A stretch of 64,000 nucleotides of DNA from Brachyspira pilosicoli P43/6/78 (GTDB lineage: Bacteria; Spirochaetota; Brachyspiria; Brachyspirales; Brachyspiraceae). Shown piece by piece: positions 55,789 to 63,893 of this stretch; position 1 is the stretch's first letter; the number at the start of each line of letters is the position of its first letter. Below the pieces are notes generated by a model, which had not been told where the DNA came from, made no database searches, and saw only the letters and a program-made list of their open reading frames with translations. The stretch is taken from assembly GCF_000325665.1 (NCBI RefSeq), contig NC_019908.1, forward strand, positions 1,674,001 through 1,738,000, read 5' to 3'. The position numbers and the translations under genes are program-made.

Positions 55789-56250
55789 TTAATATCTAAT
55801 AATATTCAAAGCACTTCCAAACATAGTTTTAGCCGATTGAATCATAGTAGAGTTAGCCTCATAAGCCCTAGAAGCTTCCATCATATCAACCATCTCTGTA
55901 ACAGGATTAACATTTGGCATCTCTACATATCCAGCCTTCTCACCATATTTTATAGCATCAGGGTGTGAAGGGTCATAAACAAATCTTGTTGCAGTTTCCA
56001 TATCTTTCTCTATGCTGAATACTCTTACACCTGTACCAACATTAGGCTGCAAAGCTTCTGGTAAAAAAGGGCTTCTATATTTATTGCCGTCATCTCTTGG
56101 CTTAAATACTACTCTGCTTCTTCTAAAAGCTCCGCCCTCTGTAGTGCGTGTTGTATTAACATTAGCTATGTTGTCTGCTATTACATCAAGTCTTGTTCTT
56201 TGTGCAGTTAAACCGCTTCCAGATGTATTAATTATTGAAAATATTCCCAT
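55789..56250 (-). CDS. flgC: Flagellar basal-body rod protein FlgC
   Basis: 153 residues. N-terminal rod signature NTSGSGLTAQRTRLDVIADN with IANVNTTRT, middle segment GYVEMPNVNPVTEMVDMMEA and C-terminal SRAYEANSTMIQSAKTMF, all typical of FlgC. It lies between flgB (30 bases upstream) and fliE. Confidence 0.96.
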   Translation of the reverse strand: MGIFSIINTSGSGLTAQRTRLDVIADNIANVNTTRTTEGGAFRRSRVVFKPRDDGNKYRSPFLPEALQPNVGTGVRVFSIEKDMETATRFVYDPSHPDAIKYGEKAGYVEMPNVNPVTEMVDMMEASRAYEANSTMIQSAKTMFGSALNIIRY

Positions 56251-56280
56251 TTACTCACTCCTTAAAATGACTAACAATAT

Positions 56281-56709
56281 TTAAGCATTGCCTATCATTC
56301 TTCTAATGTCTCTATATTGAGCATTCACTATTTGAGAAAACATTTGATAGCGTAAAGTGTTTTTAGCTTCTTCAGCCATTTCTTTATCTATATCAACATT
56401 GTTTTTATCGTTTCTGTAGTTGGTATCATAATCTACTGTAATTGTAGGAGATACTTCACTATAATCCATAGGCATATTAAAAGGAAAATGTCTTGGGTCA
56501 GTTCTTTTTGCCTCAATACCGTCATATTTCTCACTGTCTAAAGCTCTTGCTAATTGATATTCAAAAGTAACATCGCTTCTTTTGAAATTTGGTGTAGAAA
56601 CATTGGCTATATTGTCTGCTATCACTTCTGCTCTAAGCCCATAAACATTTAATAGCTTTTTAGCAATAGTCATAGTTTTTGCATATGTTGTATCTGCAAA
56701 CATACTCAT
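56281..56709 (-). CDS. flgB: Flagellar basal-body rod protein FlgB
   Basis: 142 residues. N-terminal rod motif LRAEVIADNIANVSTPNFKR, the middle TDPRHFPF and the C-terminal EEAKNTLRYQMFSQIVNAQ typical of FlgB. It is the first gene of the flagellar set here; repeats precede it. The start MSMFADTTYAKT may use the first or the second Met. Confidence 0.96.
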   Translation of the reverse strand: MSMFADTTYAKTMTIAKKLLNVYGLRAEVIADNIANVSTPNFKRSDVTFEYQLARALDSEKYDGIEAKRTDPRHFPFNMPMDYSEVSPTITVDYDTNYRNDKNNVDIDKEMAEEAKNTLRYQMFSQIVNAQYRDIRRMIGNA

Positions 56710-56814
56710 AATTATATATCCTAATAAAATAATACTTATGTTAAGTTTCGGTTTAATAAAAAAAGGCTTTAGTAATTTTTTAGCATTATTTTAATTAAAA
56801 ATATTTTTAATTTT

Positions 56815-57180
56815 GTTCAACTTTTCCAATGGCTCGAGGTGTAGACTTTGTCAAAGTTTTAGCCATTCGGGCACGCTTCACGAAAGTGCAAATATTTAAT
56901 TTTTATATCTAAAAAATATATAATAATACATTATATTTTTTGAATATATTTAACTATTCCTTTTAACAAATGCAGTCTTTTTGGTTCTTTTGGCCACAAA
57001 AAGAACTGGGGGCGTGTACCCTGAGGGCACGCTTCGCAGGGGGCTAGTCCCCACAAGCAAAAAACTTTAAAATTTTTAGTATACAGCAAAGAATTATATT
57101 TTATCATGTAAGTTTTTATTTTATTTAACTTTTTCCCGCAGCACACGGTGTGGACTTCGTCAAAGTTGCAAAAGCACACA
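56815..57180. repeat. Row of three intergenic repeats upstream of flgB
   Basis: 56815-56895: GTTCAACTTTTCCAATGGC, GACTTTGTCAAAGTTTTAGC, GGGCACGCTTCACG (type A variant). 56968-57055: ATGCAGTCTTTTTGGTTCTT, AAAAAGAACTGGGGGCG, CTGAGGGCACGCTTCGC and GGGGGCTAGTCCCC (type B). 57118-57180: AACTTTTTCCCGCAGCAC, GGACTTCGTCAAAGTTGCAA (type A). Open frames across it are artefacts. It fills the 56710-57271 gap with one terminator. Confidence 0.72.
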
Positions 57181-57218
57181 TTTAATTTTCAAATTTTTAA
57201 TTATTTCTATTTTAAAAT

Positions 57219-57244
57219 AAAACAGGCGGCTTCATCGCCGCCCT
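57219..57244 (-). terminator. Intrinsic terminator after the aminotransferase gene
   Basis: GGCGGC, TTCATC-type loop and GCCGCC, G+C-rich and perfect; on the minus strand it is followed by TGTTTTATTTT. Confidence 0.8.
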
Positions 57245-57271
57245 TTAAATATATTATAATAATAAGGAAAA

Positions 57272-58477
57272 TTATTGAGATTTTTTCATGTCTTCTATTA
57301 CTTTTGCAAGTATTGATATACCTTTATCTATATTCTCAAAAGAAGAGTTAGTATAATTCAATCTAAAAGTACCCTCTCCTCTTTTTCTCTCATAGAAAGG
57401 CTCTCCTGCTGTAACTGCAACTCCTGCCTCTGCTGCTTTCTTACCTAATTCTATAGCATCTAAACCTTTAGGCAATGTAGCCCATATAAACATACCGCCT
57501 TCAGGGTGTGTCCAATGCATATCTTTAGGCATGTATTTATCTAAACATTCAAGCATACAGTTACACTGCTTGCCATATAAATCTATAATAGTTTTTATAT
57601 GCTCATCATAATCATTATTTTTTAAATATTCAGCAACAACCATTTGAGAGAATATATTAGTATGCATATCTACAAGCTGTTTATACTCTTTCATTTTTGT
57701 AACAAGCTCTTTTACAGGTGAAGCAATCCAGCCTAATCTTAAACCAGGGGCAACTGTTTTTGAGAAAGTACCAAGAAGTATAGCTTGCTCTCCTAACAAT
57801 TTACCAAAAGAATTTTGATGCTCGCCTTTAAATCTTAATTCTCCATAAGGGTTATCTTCTACAAAGAAAGTATCGCTCTTCTTTACTATATTAGCTATCT
57901 TTTCTCTAACTTCATTAGTATATGTTATACCAGTTGGGTTTTGAAAAGTAGGAATAGAATAGAAGAACTTAGGATTATATTTTTCTATTACATTTTTTAC
58001 CTCTTCAACATCAGCACCATCTTCTTTAAGATTTACTGTTTGAATATTAGCATTATATAGGTGAAAAGTTTGTAAAGCAGCCAAATATGAAGGGTCTTCA
58101 AGCATAATATTATCACCTGCATCCACTAATACAGAAGATATAATATCCAATGCCTGCTGAGAACCATTTGTAATGACTATATCTTTAGCCTCTAAATTAA
58201 TACCGCTTTTTTTGTACCTGTTGGCAATAAACTCTCTTAAAGGCAAATAACCATCAACACTGTTATACTGTAAAGCACCAGCACCATTATTTGACAGCAC
58301 TTTAATACAAGCCTCTTTTACAGCCTCCACAGGAAATGATGAAGGATTAGGAAGTCCGCCTGCAAATGATATTAAATTACCCTTCGCAGCAACCTCTAGC
58401 ATCATCTTAACAAAATCGCCCTGAAAATCTTCTTGTAATGCTCTTTTAGATAATCTTAATTTCATAAATATATCCAT
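57272..58477 (-). CDS. PLP-dependent aminotransferase (class I/II, 2-aminoadipate-type subgroup)
   Basis: 401 residues; the Met at residue 5 (58465) is an equal start. Fold-type I motifs: ISFAGGLPNPSSFPVE near 36-51, TNGSQQALDIISSVL near 103, DNPYGELRF near 205 and the Schiff-base Lys in LGTFSKTVAPGLRLGWI near 235. The close pattern is that of LysN/2-aminoadipate and valine-pyruvate-like MocR-type free aminotransferases. The amino-acid substrate is not decidable. No biosynthetic neighbours. Terminator follows. Confidence 0.9.
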   Translation of the reverse strand: MDIFMKLRLSKRALQEDFQGDFVKMMLEVAAKGNLISFAGGLPNPSSFPVEAVKEACIKVLSNNGAGALQYNSVDGYLPLREFIANRYKKSGINLEAKDIVITNGSQQALDIISSVLVDAGDNIMLEDPSYLAALQTFHLYNANIQTVNLKEDGADVEEVKNVIEKYNPKFFYSIPTFQNPTGITYTNEVREKIANIVKKSDTFFVEDNPYGELRFKGEHQNSFGKLLGEQAILLGTFSKTVAPGLRLGWIASPVKELVTKMKEYKQLVDMHTNIFSQMVVAEYLKNNDYDEHIKTIIDLYGKQCNCMLECLDKYMPKDMHWTHPEGGMFIWATLPKGLDAIELGKKAAEAGVAVTAGEPFYERKRGEGTFRLNYTNSSFENIDKGISILAKVIEDMKKSQ

Positions 58478-58542
58478 AAATAAAATTTTCTGTATTATAC
58501 AATACTATTAACAATAATGCTATAGCTATACTATAAAATTTT

Positions 58543-59065
58543 TTATATTTTTACAATATCTCCTATCAAAACCTTTTTCTCCCAATTTATATCATTTTCT
58601 CTTGGAGAAGGAAATGTTTTCCAATTAACTTTCTTATTTGCTACCCATACTTCCTTAGACTCAAAAACACCATTATTATTCATCCAATCATTTAGCTTTT
58701 TATAATACGATGCTTTATAAGCATAAGTATAATAAAGCTTATTATTGTCTATAATATATCCTTCCATAAAAGTAACTTTAACAGAAGTATAAGCAGAAAA
58801 TACAAGCATAAACTTATTAATAAAATCACTGTTGCTATAAACAGCCATCTTATTATTTTTAGTCTTTTATTAAAGTAAGTTTTTTTTTATTATCTATAAT
58901 AATATCGCCATTCTCTTCAAACACATATTTTTTATCAGCATTTACAACTTTTCTTTTAACTGCTTTAATCCAATCTTTATCATAAGATATAACTCTGCTA
59001 TTAGTGATAAAAAATAAAACAGCAATGACAATAAATATTACAGCTATAATAAATATATATTGCAC
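58543..59065 (-). CDS. Unknown membrane-anchored protein, paralogue of the next gene, split by a frameshift
   Basis: Two frames (59065-58859 and 58848-58543) together align with the intact gene at 59078-59608. YDKDWIKAVKRKVVNADKK matches YSQNWASFINRKTIDMQG, LIKD matches LIKEY, and the end WKTFPSPRENDINW matches WTEYPIPQPEDVNW. Removing one A of the AAAA at 58868-58865 joins them as LIKTKNNKMAVYS. The joined product has about 173 residues with an N-terminal helix (MQYIFIIAVIFIVIAVLFFI). Function unknown. Confidence 0.6.
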
Positions 59066-59077
59066 TCTGCTAAAACC

Positions 59078-59608
59078 TTAATACAATTCTCCCGCATAAG
59101 AACCATCTGCCCAGTTAACATCTTCAGGCTGCGGTATAGGATATTCTGTCCATTTAGCATCTGGTTTTGCAACTTTTGTATTATTGCTTGATATAATATT
59201 ATTATCTTCCCATTTTTTTAATTTTGATTGATAACTATCCACATAATTTATATATCTAGTTAATTTAGAACCCTCTAGAGAATATCCCTCAACCAATACC
59301 ACTCCAAGAGCAGGAGCAGATTCATAAAAATAACTTAAAGGTACTTGGTGAGTATAATAAACTTGAGTATCTGACCTAGCACCCAAAAAATGATATTCTT
59401 TTATTAATGAAAAAGGAGAATTACCAGAAATTAATACTAAATTTCCTCCCGGTATTCCTTCATATAAAGCCCCTTGCATATCTATTGTTTTTCTGTTAAT
59501 AAAGCTAGCCCAATTCTGTGAATATTGACTTCCTTTAGTAATATTTTGGGCATTTAAGAAATTAAATAAACCAATAGAAATTAATAAACAAAATAATACT
59601 TTTCTCAT
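59078..59608 (-). CDS. Unknown exported protein, intact copy of a tandem pair
   Basis: 176 residues with a signal peptide (MRKVLFCLLISIGLFNFLNA). The mature part carries a repeated theme: YSQNWASFINRK, GNLVLISGNSPFSLIKEY, a central strand APALGVVLVEGYSLEG, a helix YQSKLKKWEDNN and the C-terminal WTEYPIPQPEDVNWADG. No family recognised. The frameshifted paralogue lies 12 bases downstream, so the pair arose by tandem duplication. Confidence 0.68.
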   Translation of the reverse strand: MRKVLFCLLISIGLFNFLNAQNITKGSQYSQNWASFINRKTIDMQGALYEGIPGGNLVLISGNSPFSLIKEYHFLGARSDTQVYYTHQVPLSYFYESAPALGVVLVEGYSLEGSKLTRYINYVDSYQSKLKKWEDNNIISSNNTKVAKPDAKWTEYPIPQPEDVNWADGSYAGELY

Positions 59609-59723
59609 AATACATACTCCATAATATACTCATACTAATTAAAATAAATAAAATTAGCAAAAGTAAAAACATTATGTAAATATTATCGTAAATTATTTGC
59701 TTATTTATTAAAGAATATGATAT

Positions 59724-60326
59724 TTATTCATACACAAAAATTCTTTGCATAATAATATCAGATATACACTCAGCAAGTTCCTGAGGTTTTATAGTACAAT
59801 CATTTAAAATCCATTCACTAATTACAGTAATAAAAGCTCCAGAATAAAAAGCACCCATCACATTAAAGAAATAAGGTTTATCAGGTTTAGCAAGCTTCAT
59901 ATCCTTTACACCCTCTATAACATAAGCTTCTAAATACTTTTGTAATATCTTTGTAATGCTGTTATCTTTATTGTTTTGAAAAATAATCTTTAAATATTTT
60001 CTGTTAAAATAAAAATACTGCAAAATCTTTATCATTATATCTATATGGAAATCTTTTAATTTATCTTCTATTTTGTATCTTTGTAAATCTTCCAAAAACT
60101 TTGCTTCATACTCATCTAATTTTGATTTTAAAAGTTCATATTTATCATTAAAATAAGTATAAAAAGTACTTCTATGCATATTAGCTTTTGAACATATATC
60201 TATAACTCTAATTTCTTCAAACGGTTTTTCTTCGAGCAAGGCACCTAGAGCATCTTCTAATATTTTCTTTGTCTTATTTACTTTGATAGTAGATTTATTG
60301 TTCAAAGTTTTCATAGATTTACCCAA
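59724..60326 (-). CDS. TetR-family transcriptional regulator
   Basis: 200 residues. The N-terminal helix-turn-helix reads TKKILEDALGALLEEKPFEE, IRVIDICSKANMHRSTFYTY and FNDKYELL (about 20-65), as in TetR. The C-terminal all-helical part binds an unknown ligand. A 16-base palindrome lies 64 bases upstream in the gap shared with the divergent lipoprotein gene and is a candidate operator. Confidence 0.9.
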   Translation of the reverse strand: MGKSMKTLNNKSTIKVNKTKKILEDALGALLEEKPFEEIRVIDICSKANMHRSTFYTYFNDKYELLKSKLDEYEAKFLEDLQRYKIEDKLKDFHIDIMIKILQYFYFNRKYLKIIFQNNKDNSITKILQKYLEAYVIEGVKDMKLAKPDKPYFFNVMGAFYSGAFITVISEWILNDCTIKPQELAECISDIIMQRIFVYE

Positions 60327-60389
60327 AACATAATTATTTTTACTATATTATTATATATATAAATTAAATAATGTAAACTTTTAAATTAA

Positions 60390-60405
60390 AAAATATCGAT
60401 ATTTT
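60390..60405. promoter_or_regulatory. Candidate TetR operator
   Basis: AAAATATCGATATTTT is a perfect 16-base palindrome in the 146-base gap between the divergent tetR-type gene (start 60326) and the lipoprotein gene (start 60473). In A+T-rich DNA palindromes are common, so this is only a candidate. Confidence 0.35.
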
Positions 60406-60472
60406 ATTATAATTATATTATTATTATTTTTTTAGTTATAAAAATTATAAGGCTGCAAAAAAAAAATAAGTT

Positions 60473-61195
60473 ATGAGAAAAATAATATACACATTAATAT
60501 TTTGTTTAATAATATCTTGCTCATCTCCAAATAATCCAAATTATTATAAAGGAACATATTCAAGCAAGTATGGAAATATATATTTAGAAAATGGAAATAT
60601 ATTATGCTATGAACTTGGAGTAAATACTGCATCAACTGAAGCACAAATATATAATGCAGCAATAAACTTTGATATAAGCGAAGATAAAATTATTGTAAAT
60701 GTATATCAAAATGGAAATATAAAAGAAACTTTTGAAGCAAACAAAATATCTGACACTATAGATTATAAAGACTACAAAGATTATACAAACGGCACTTATA
60801 ATCCTCCAACTTCTTTCAAAGAGGAAGACTATGCATTATACATATATGACCCTTTAATACCGCAAAATGGTGAATATTATAGAGTATTATTAAATGAGTA
60901 TAGGGCTTATTTTCCAAATTACGGTGAGTATATACCAAGAACTGTGAGGGTAGGATATTATAAAACAGATGTTGGATATAAAGCCTACATATTAAACGAC
61001 CATAATATAGGAAGCGGTCCTGGGTCTGCAAGAAGAGATTATAGAATATTTTTTACTTCTTCTTTTTTAGCTATATCTGATTTAATAAATGGGGATATTC
61101 CTGTATTTGCTGTTTATAGCCCAACAGAAGTTCAAAAGGTATTACAAAAATTATCTGAGATTTATATGATATTTCCAGAAGACGGCATAAAATAA
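60473..61195 (+). CDS. Putative lipoprotein divergent from a TetR regulator
   Basis: 240 residues. Signal peptide MRKIIYTLIFCLIISC with lipobox IISC (Cys16), then SSPNNPNYYKGTYSS. The mature part begins with a short beta pattern (GTYSSKYGNIYLENGNI, IIVNVYQNGNIKETF) reminiscent of lipocalin-like strands, followed by a Tyr-rich stretch. No family recognised. Possibly controlled by the divergent TetR protein. Confidence 0.68.
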   Translation: MRKIIYTLIFCLIISCSSPNNPNYYKGTYSSKYGNIYLENGNILCYELGVNTASTEAQIYNAAINFDISEDKIIVNVYQNGNIKETFEANKISDTIDYKDYKDYTNGTYNPPTSFKEEDYALYIYDPLIPQNGEYYRVLLNEYRAYFPNYGEYIPRTVRVGYYKTDVGYKAYILNDHNIGSGPGSARRDYRIFFTSSFLAISDLINGDIPVFAVYSPTEVQKVLQKLSEIYMIFPEDGIK

Positions 61196-61251
61196 AAATT
61201 ATCCTTTCAAAAAAAAGTGTTTTAGGTTATAATTTTATAAAAGGGACTATT

Positions 61252-61512
61252 GTGAATATTATATTTATTATATTTATTATTATTGTATTTATTATATTTA
61301 TTTCTATGTTTGGAATACTATTTTTTGTATCAGGTATTGGTAAAATAGTTGATGTTATATCTTCTATAGTGTTTAGAAATCATGAAGATTGTCCTTTTTG
61401 CAATACTAAGAATTCTATGAGAATAATAAAGACTTATAATGGATATAAAAAGGTATGTAATAAATGTAAATTTTCTATAGAAGTTGAAGATAAAGACGAA
61501 GAGAAAAAATAG
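61252..61512 (+). CDS. Small membrane protein with a zinc-ribbon tail
   Basis: 86 residues from a GTG start. One or two membrane helices (about 2-40, very Ile/Phe-rich), then a zinc ribbon CPFCNTKNSMRII and VCNKCKFSIE with two CxxC pairs about 21 residues apart. Function unknown. The GTG follows AAAAGGGACTATT, with GGGA seven bases upstream. Confidence 0.65.
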   Translation: MNIIFIIFIIIVFIIFISMFGILFFVSGIGKIVDVISSIVFRNHEDCPFCNTKNSMRIIKTYNGYKKVCNKCKFSIEVEDKDEEKK

Positions 61513-61519
61513 AGATATT

Positions 61520-61600
61520 TGCGAGGGGAGGGAATCGAACCCTCATGCCTAGGGCGCTAGATCCTAAGTCTAGTGCGTCTGCCAGTTCCGCCACCCTCGC
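61520..61600 (-). tRNA. tRNA-Leu (anticodon UAG)
   Basis: 81 bases. Acceptor GCGAGGG/CCCTCGC, anticodon stem CTAGA/TCTAG around CTTAGGA (anticodon TAG), variable arm CGCCCTAGGCATG region, T arm GAGGGTTCGATTCCCTC, discriminator A, CCA not encoded. Confidence 0.95.
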
Positions 61601-61613
61601 TTTTGTATCATTA

Positions 61614-61641
61614 ATTATACATTAAAAAATATTTTTTGCAA
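61614..61641 (-). promoter_or_regulatory. Promoter of tRNA-Leu(UAG)
   Basis: TTGCAA (61641-61636), 16-base spacer and TATAAT (61619-61614) on the minus strand, 13 bases before the tRNA. It lies just upstream of the divergent yihY-like gene. Confidence 0.68.
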
Positions 61642-61651
61642 GAAGTGTTTT

Positions 61652-63271
61652 ATGGCTAAAATCAAAATTTTTACTAACAAAATCAAAACTTTTTTTCAAA
61701 AGGAAATTTATTCTATAGATACAGCAAATGTAAACCCTGCATATAGATTCTTTATAAATTTATATAGAGTTATAACTTTTGCAATAACAGACTTTTTTAA
61801 AGATGACTGTACTATAAGAGCAGCATCATTAACATATCTTGTTACACTTTCTTTTATACCAGCATTAATAGTTGGTTTGTTTGTACTTAGAATATTTAAT
61901 ATTTATCAAAATATATTTATTTTAATATTTGATTGGATGGAAAAAAACGCTCCTTTCTATGAACCTATGGTAAGGCAAATTTTAAATATTGCTGATAATA
62001 CAGATTTAGCAAGCTTCGGTATTATAGGTGTAATATCTACTTTAATAAGTGCTAGTTTAATACTTCATAATATTCAAAAATCACTCATTAAAATTTGGCG
62101 TGTAAAAATAAGAACTTCTATACCAAGGGTAGCTGTAAACTATATTGCTCTTTTAATATTAATTCCTGTTTCTATTGGTATATCTTTTACTTTAATAACT
62201 TATTCTTCTATAGCTTTATATTATTTGCCTGCTATTGTAAGAATATTAATATCTTGGGTTACACCTGTTATTGCTATGAGTTTGCTTGTATTATTTTCTT
62301 ATGTATTAGTACCGCAAACTAAAGTTAATTGGTCTAATGCTTTAATATCTTCTGTGCTTGTGGCTATTGCTATTATCACTTTATTTAGTGTATATTTTAA
62401 ATTAAATATAAACGTAAAAAATTATAAACAAATATTTGACAGCGATAAATATAAAACTGAATATATTGTAAGAGAAGTAAATCTTTTAAATAATAAAAAT
62501 GAATTAGCAGACATAAAATTAGATAGAATAAGTTATAGGATAATAGAAGATGAAGGAACTGGAATATCTGCTGCTACATATGAAAGAGAAGTAATATCCA
62601 GCAATGCTTTATTTTTTACAAACTTTGCTCCTAATATATATGAACAGGTGAGAAAATATAATTTCCAATTAGATGATATAGTAACTATCACAAGCGAAAA
62701 CTCTCTTCTAACAAGCATAGAACCTGCAGAGTTATCATCAGCAAGTGCATTTGCTCAAATACCAGTGCTTTTACTATTGCTTTATATTGTATGGATAATT
62801 ATATTATTTGGTGCAGAGTTAACTTATTCGCTTCAATATTTCAGGTCTTATGGAGTAGATGTAACAAACATAAAATTATCTTTTGCAGAAAAAGAAATGA
62901 TAGCTTTAGAGTTTATGCATACAATAGCCTACAGATTTATAAATAATAAAAAATGCATGTCTATGTATGATTTGGCAAGAGATTTAAGAGTTGCCCCTTC
63001 TGTATTAAACGATATAGCAGATTCTTTAGAAGAAGCTCAATATATAGTAAAAATAGTAAATGGCTCTACAACTTCATATACATTAGCATGCCCTCCAGAA
63101 CATATAACTATTGGAGATATTTTATATAAACTAAAAATGACAGGCGGTTTTAGAGCTAAACACTTTAACAGAAATGATAAATACAAAAATATTATATATC
63201 AAAATAAAGCAATATCTGCTAAAGATTATAACACAACACTTTTAGCATTAGTTGAAAGCAAGAAGAAATAA
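61652..63271 (+). CDS. YihY/BrkB-family membrane protein with an inserted soluble domain
   Basis: 539 residues. The YihY core is clear: DDCTIRAASLTYLVTLSFIP near 50-69, LASFGIIGVISTLISASLIL near 114-133, WRVKIRTSIPRVAVNYI near 149-165, and the last helix VWIIILFGAELTYSLQYF near 375-392. Between the fifth and sixth helices is an unusual soluble insert (about 248-363). After residue 400 a winged-helix-like domain follows (SMYDLARDLRVAPSVLNDIA). The family was once called RNase BN; the transport or other role is unproven. Confidence 0.85.
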   Translation: MAKIKIFTNKIKTFFQKEIYSIDTANVNPAYRFFINLYRVITFAITDFFKDDCTIRAASLTYLVTLSFIPALIVGLFVLRIFNIYQNIFILIFDWMEKNAPFYEPMVRQILNIADNTDLASFGIIGVISTLISASLILHNIQKSLIKIWRVKIRTSIPRVAVNYIALLILIPVSIGISFTLITYSSIALYYLPAIVRILISWVTPVIAMSLLVLFSYVLVPQTKVNWSNALISSVLVAIAIITLFSVYFKLNINVKNYKQIFDSDKYKTEYIVREVNLLNNKNELADIKLDRISYRIIEDEGTGISAATYEREVISSNALFFTNFAPNIYEQVRKYNFQLDDIVTITSENSLLTSIEPAELSSASAFAQIPVLLLLLYIVWIIILFGAELTYSLQYFRSYGVDVTNIKLSFAEKEMIALEFMHTIAYRFINNKKCMSMYDLARDLRVAPSVLNDIADSLEEAQYIVKIVNGSTTSYTLACPPEHITIGDILYKLKMTGGFRAKHFNRNDKYKNIIYQNKAISAKDYNTTLLALVESKKK

Positions 63272-63273
63272 TA

Positions 63274-63888
63274 TTATTTATGAATTATTAATTTATTATC
63301 TAAACAGAATTTAATAAATTCATGCATATTTGAAATATTTTTGACTTTTAAAAGTTTTTGATAGAATTCTTCTATTTGAATAGTATCACTTTTAGTATAT
63401 TTATCATCTGTAGGAAATATCTTTATATAATCCTTTTTATCTCTTTTATTTTTTATAGTATTTTTATTAATAACTTCAGACTTAACTAATACATCTTCTA
63501 AATTTGTAATGTTATATATTGGTACTATATACTTATGAGCCCAATAATTTTTAAACATATTCTTATTGATAAAATTATTTTTTTCTTCTTCTTTACAGTC
63601 ATCTGTATCCATTATTATAAAAATTCTAAAATCTTTATCTATTATTATTTTATTATCTTTAATTTCTAAATCATCTTTATATGTATTCTTAAAATTATCT
63701 AATGTATCAATATCTTTACCCTTTAATCTTTTCATTATACTTGATATTTGTATAGAATTTGCACCTTTGTTTTTTGATACTATCTCAATTTTTAGTTTTA
63801 ACTTTCTTTTTATAAAATCACACATTTGAAACTCAGATTTACCATGAACAATAACTATTGCTTTTAGATAATTTCCTTTATAAAACAT
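63274..63888 (-). CDS. TOPRIM-like protein of unknown function
   Basis: 204 residues. Two traits point to a TOPRIM-type fold: a first strand with an acidic turn, AIVIVHGKSEFQMCDFIKRK near 11-30, and RIFIIMDTDDCKEEE near 88-102 with the D-x-D pair. The rest is helical and charged. It begins 5 bases after the stop of an ATPase-like gene, so the two form an operon. ATPase-TOPRIM and ATPase-RloB pairs occur in phage defence (AbiL, RloAB, PARIS); whether this is one is open. Confidence 0.55.
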   Translation of the reverse strand: MFYKGNYLKAIVIVHGKSEFQMCDFIKRKLKLKIEIVSKNKGANSIQISSIMKRLKGKDIDTLDNFKNTYKDDLEIKDNKIIIDKDFRIFIIMDTDDCKEEEKNNFINKNMFKNYWAHKYIVPIYNITNLEDVLVKSEVINKNTIKNKRDKKDYIKIFPTDDKYTKSDTIQIEEFYQKLLKVKNISNMHEFIKFCLDNKLIIHK

Positions 63889-63893
63889 AGTTA

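Noticed and set aside
56931-57179. 82-codon frame on the minus strand upstream of flgB
   Set aside because: It runs through three repeat copies; its composition comes from the repeat and not from coding.
7466-57180. CRISPR array or insertion sequences as the source of the repeats
   Set aside because: The copies are dispersed, of unequal length and have no regular spacers; no cas gene or transposase is seen anywhere in the window.
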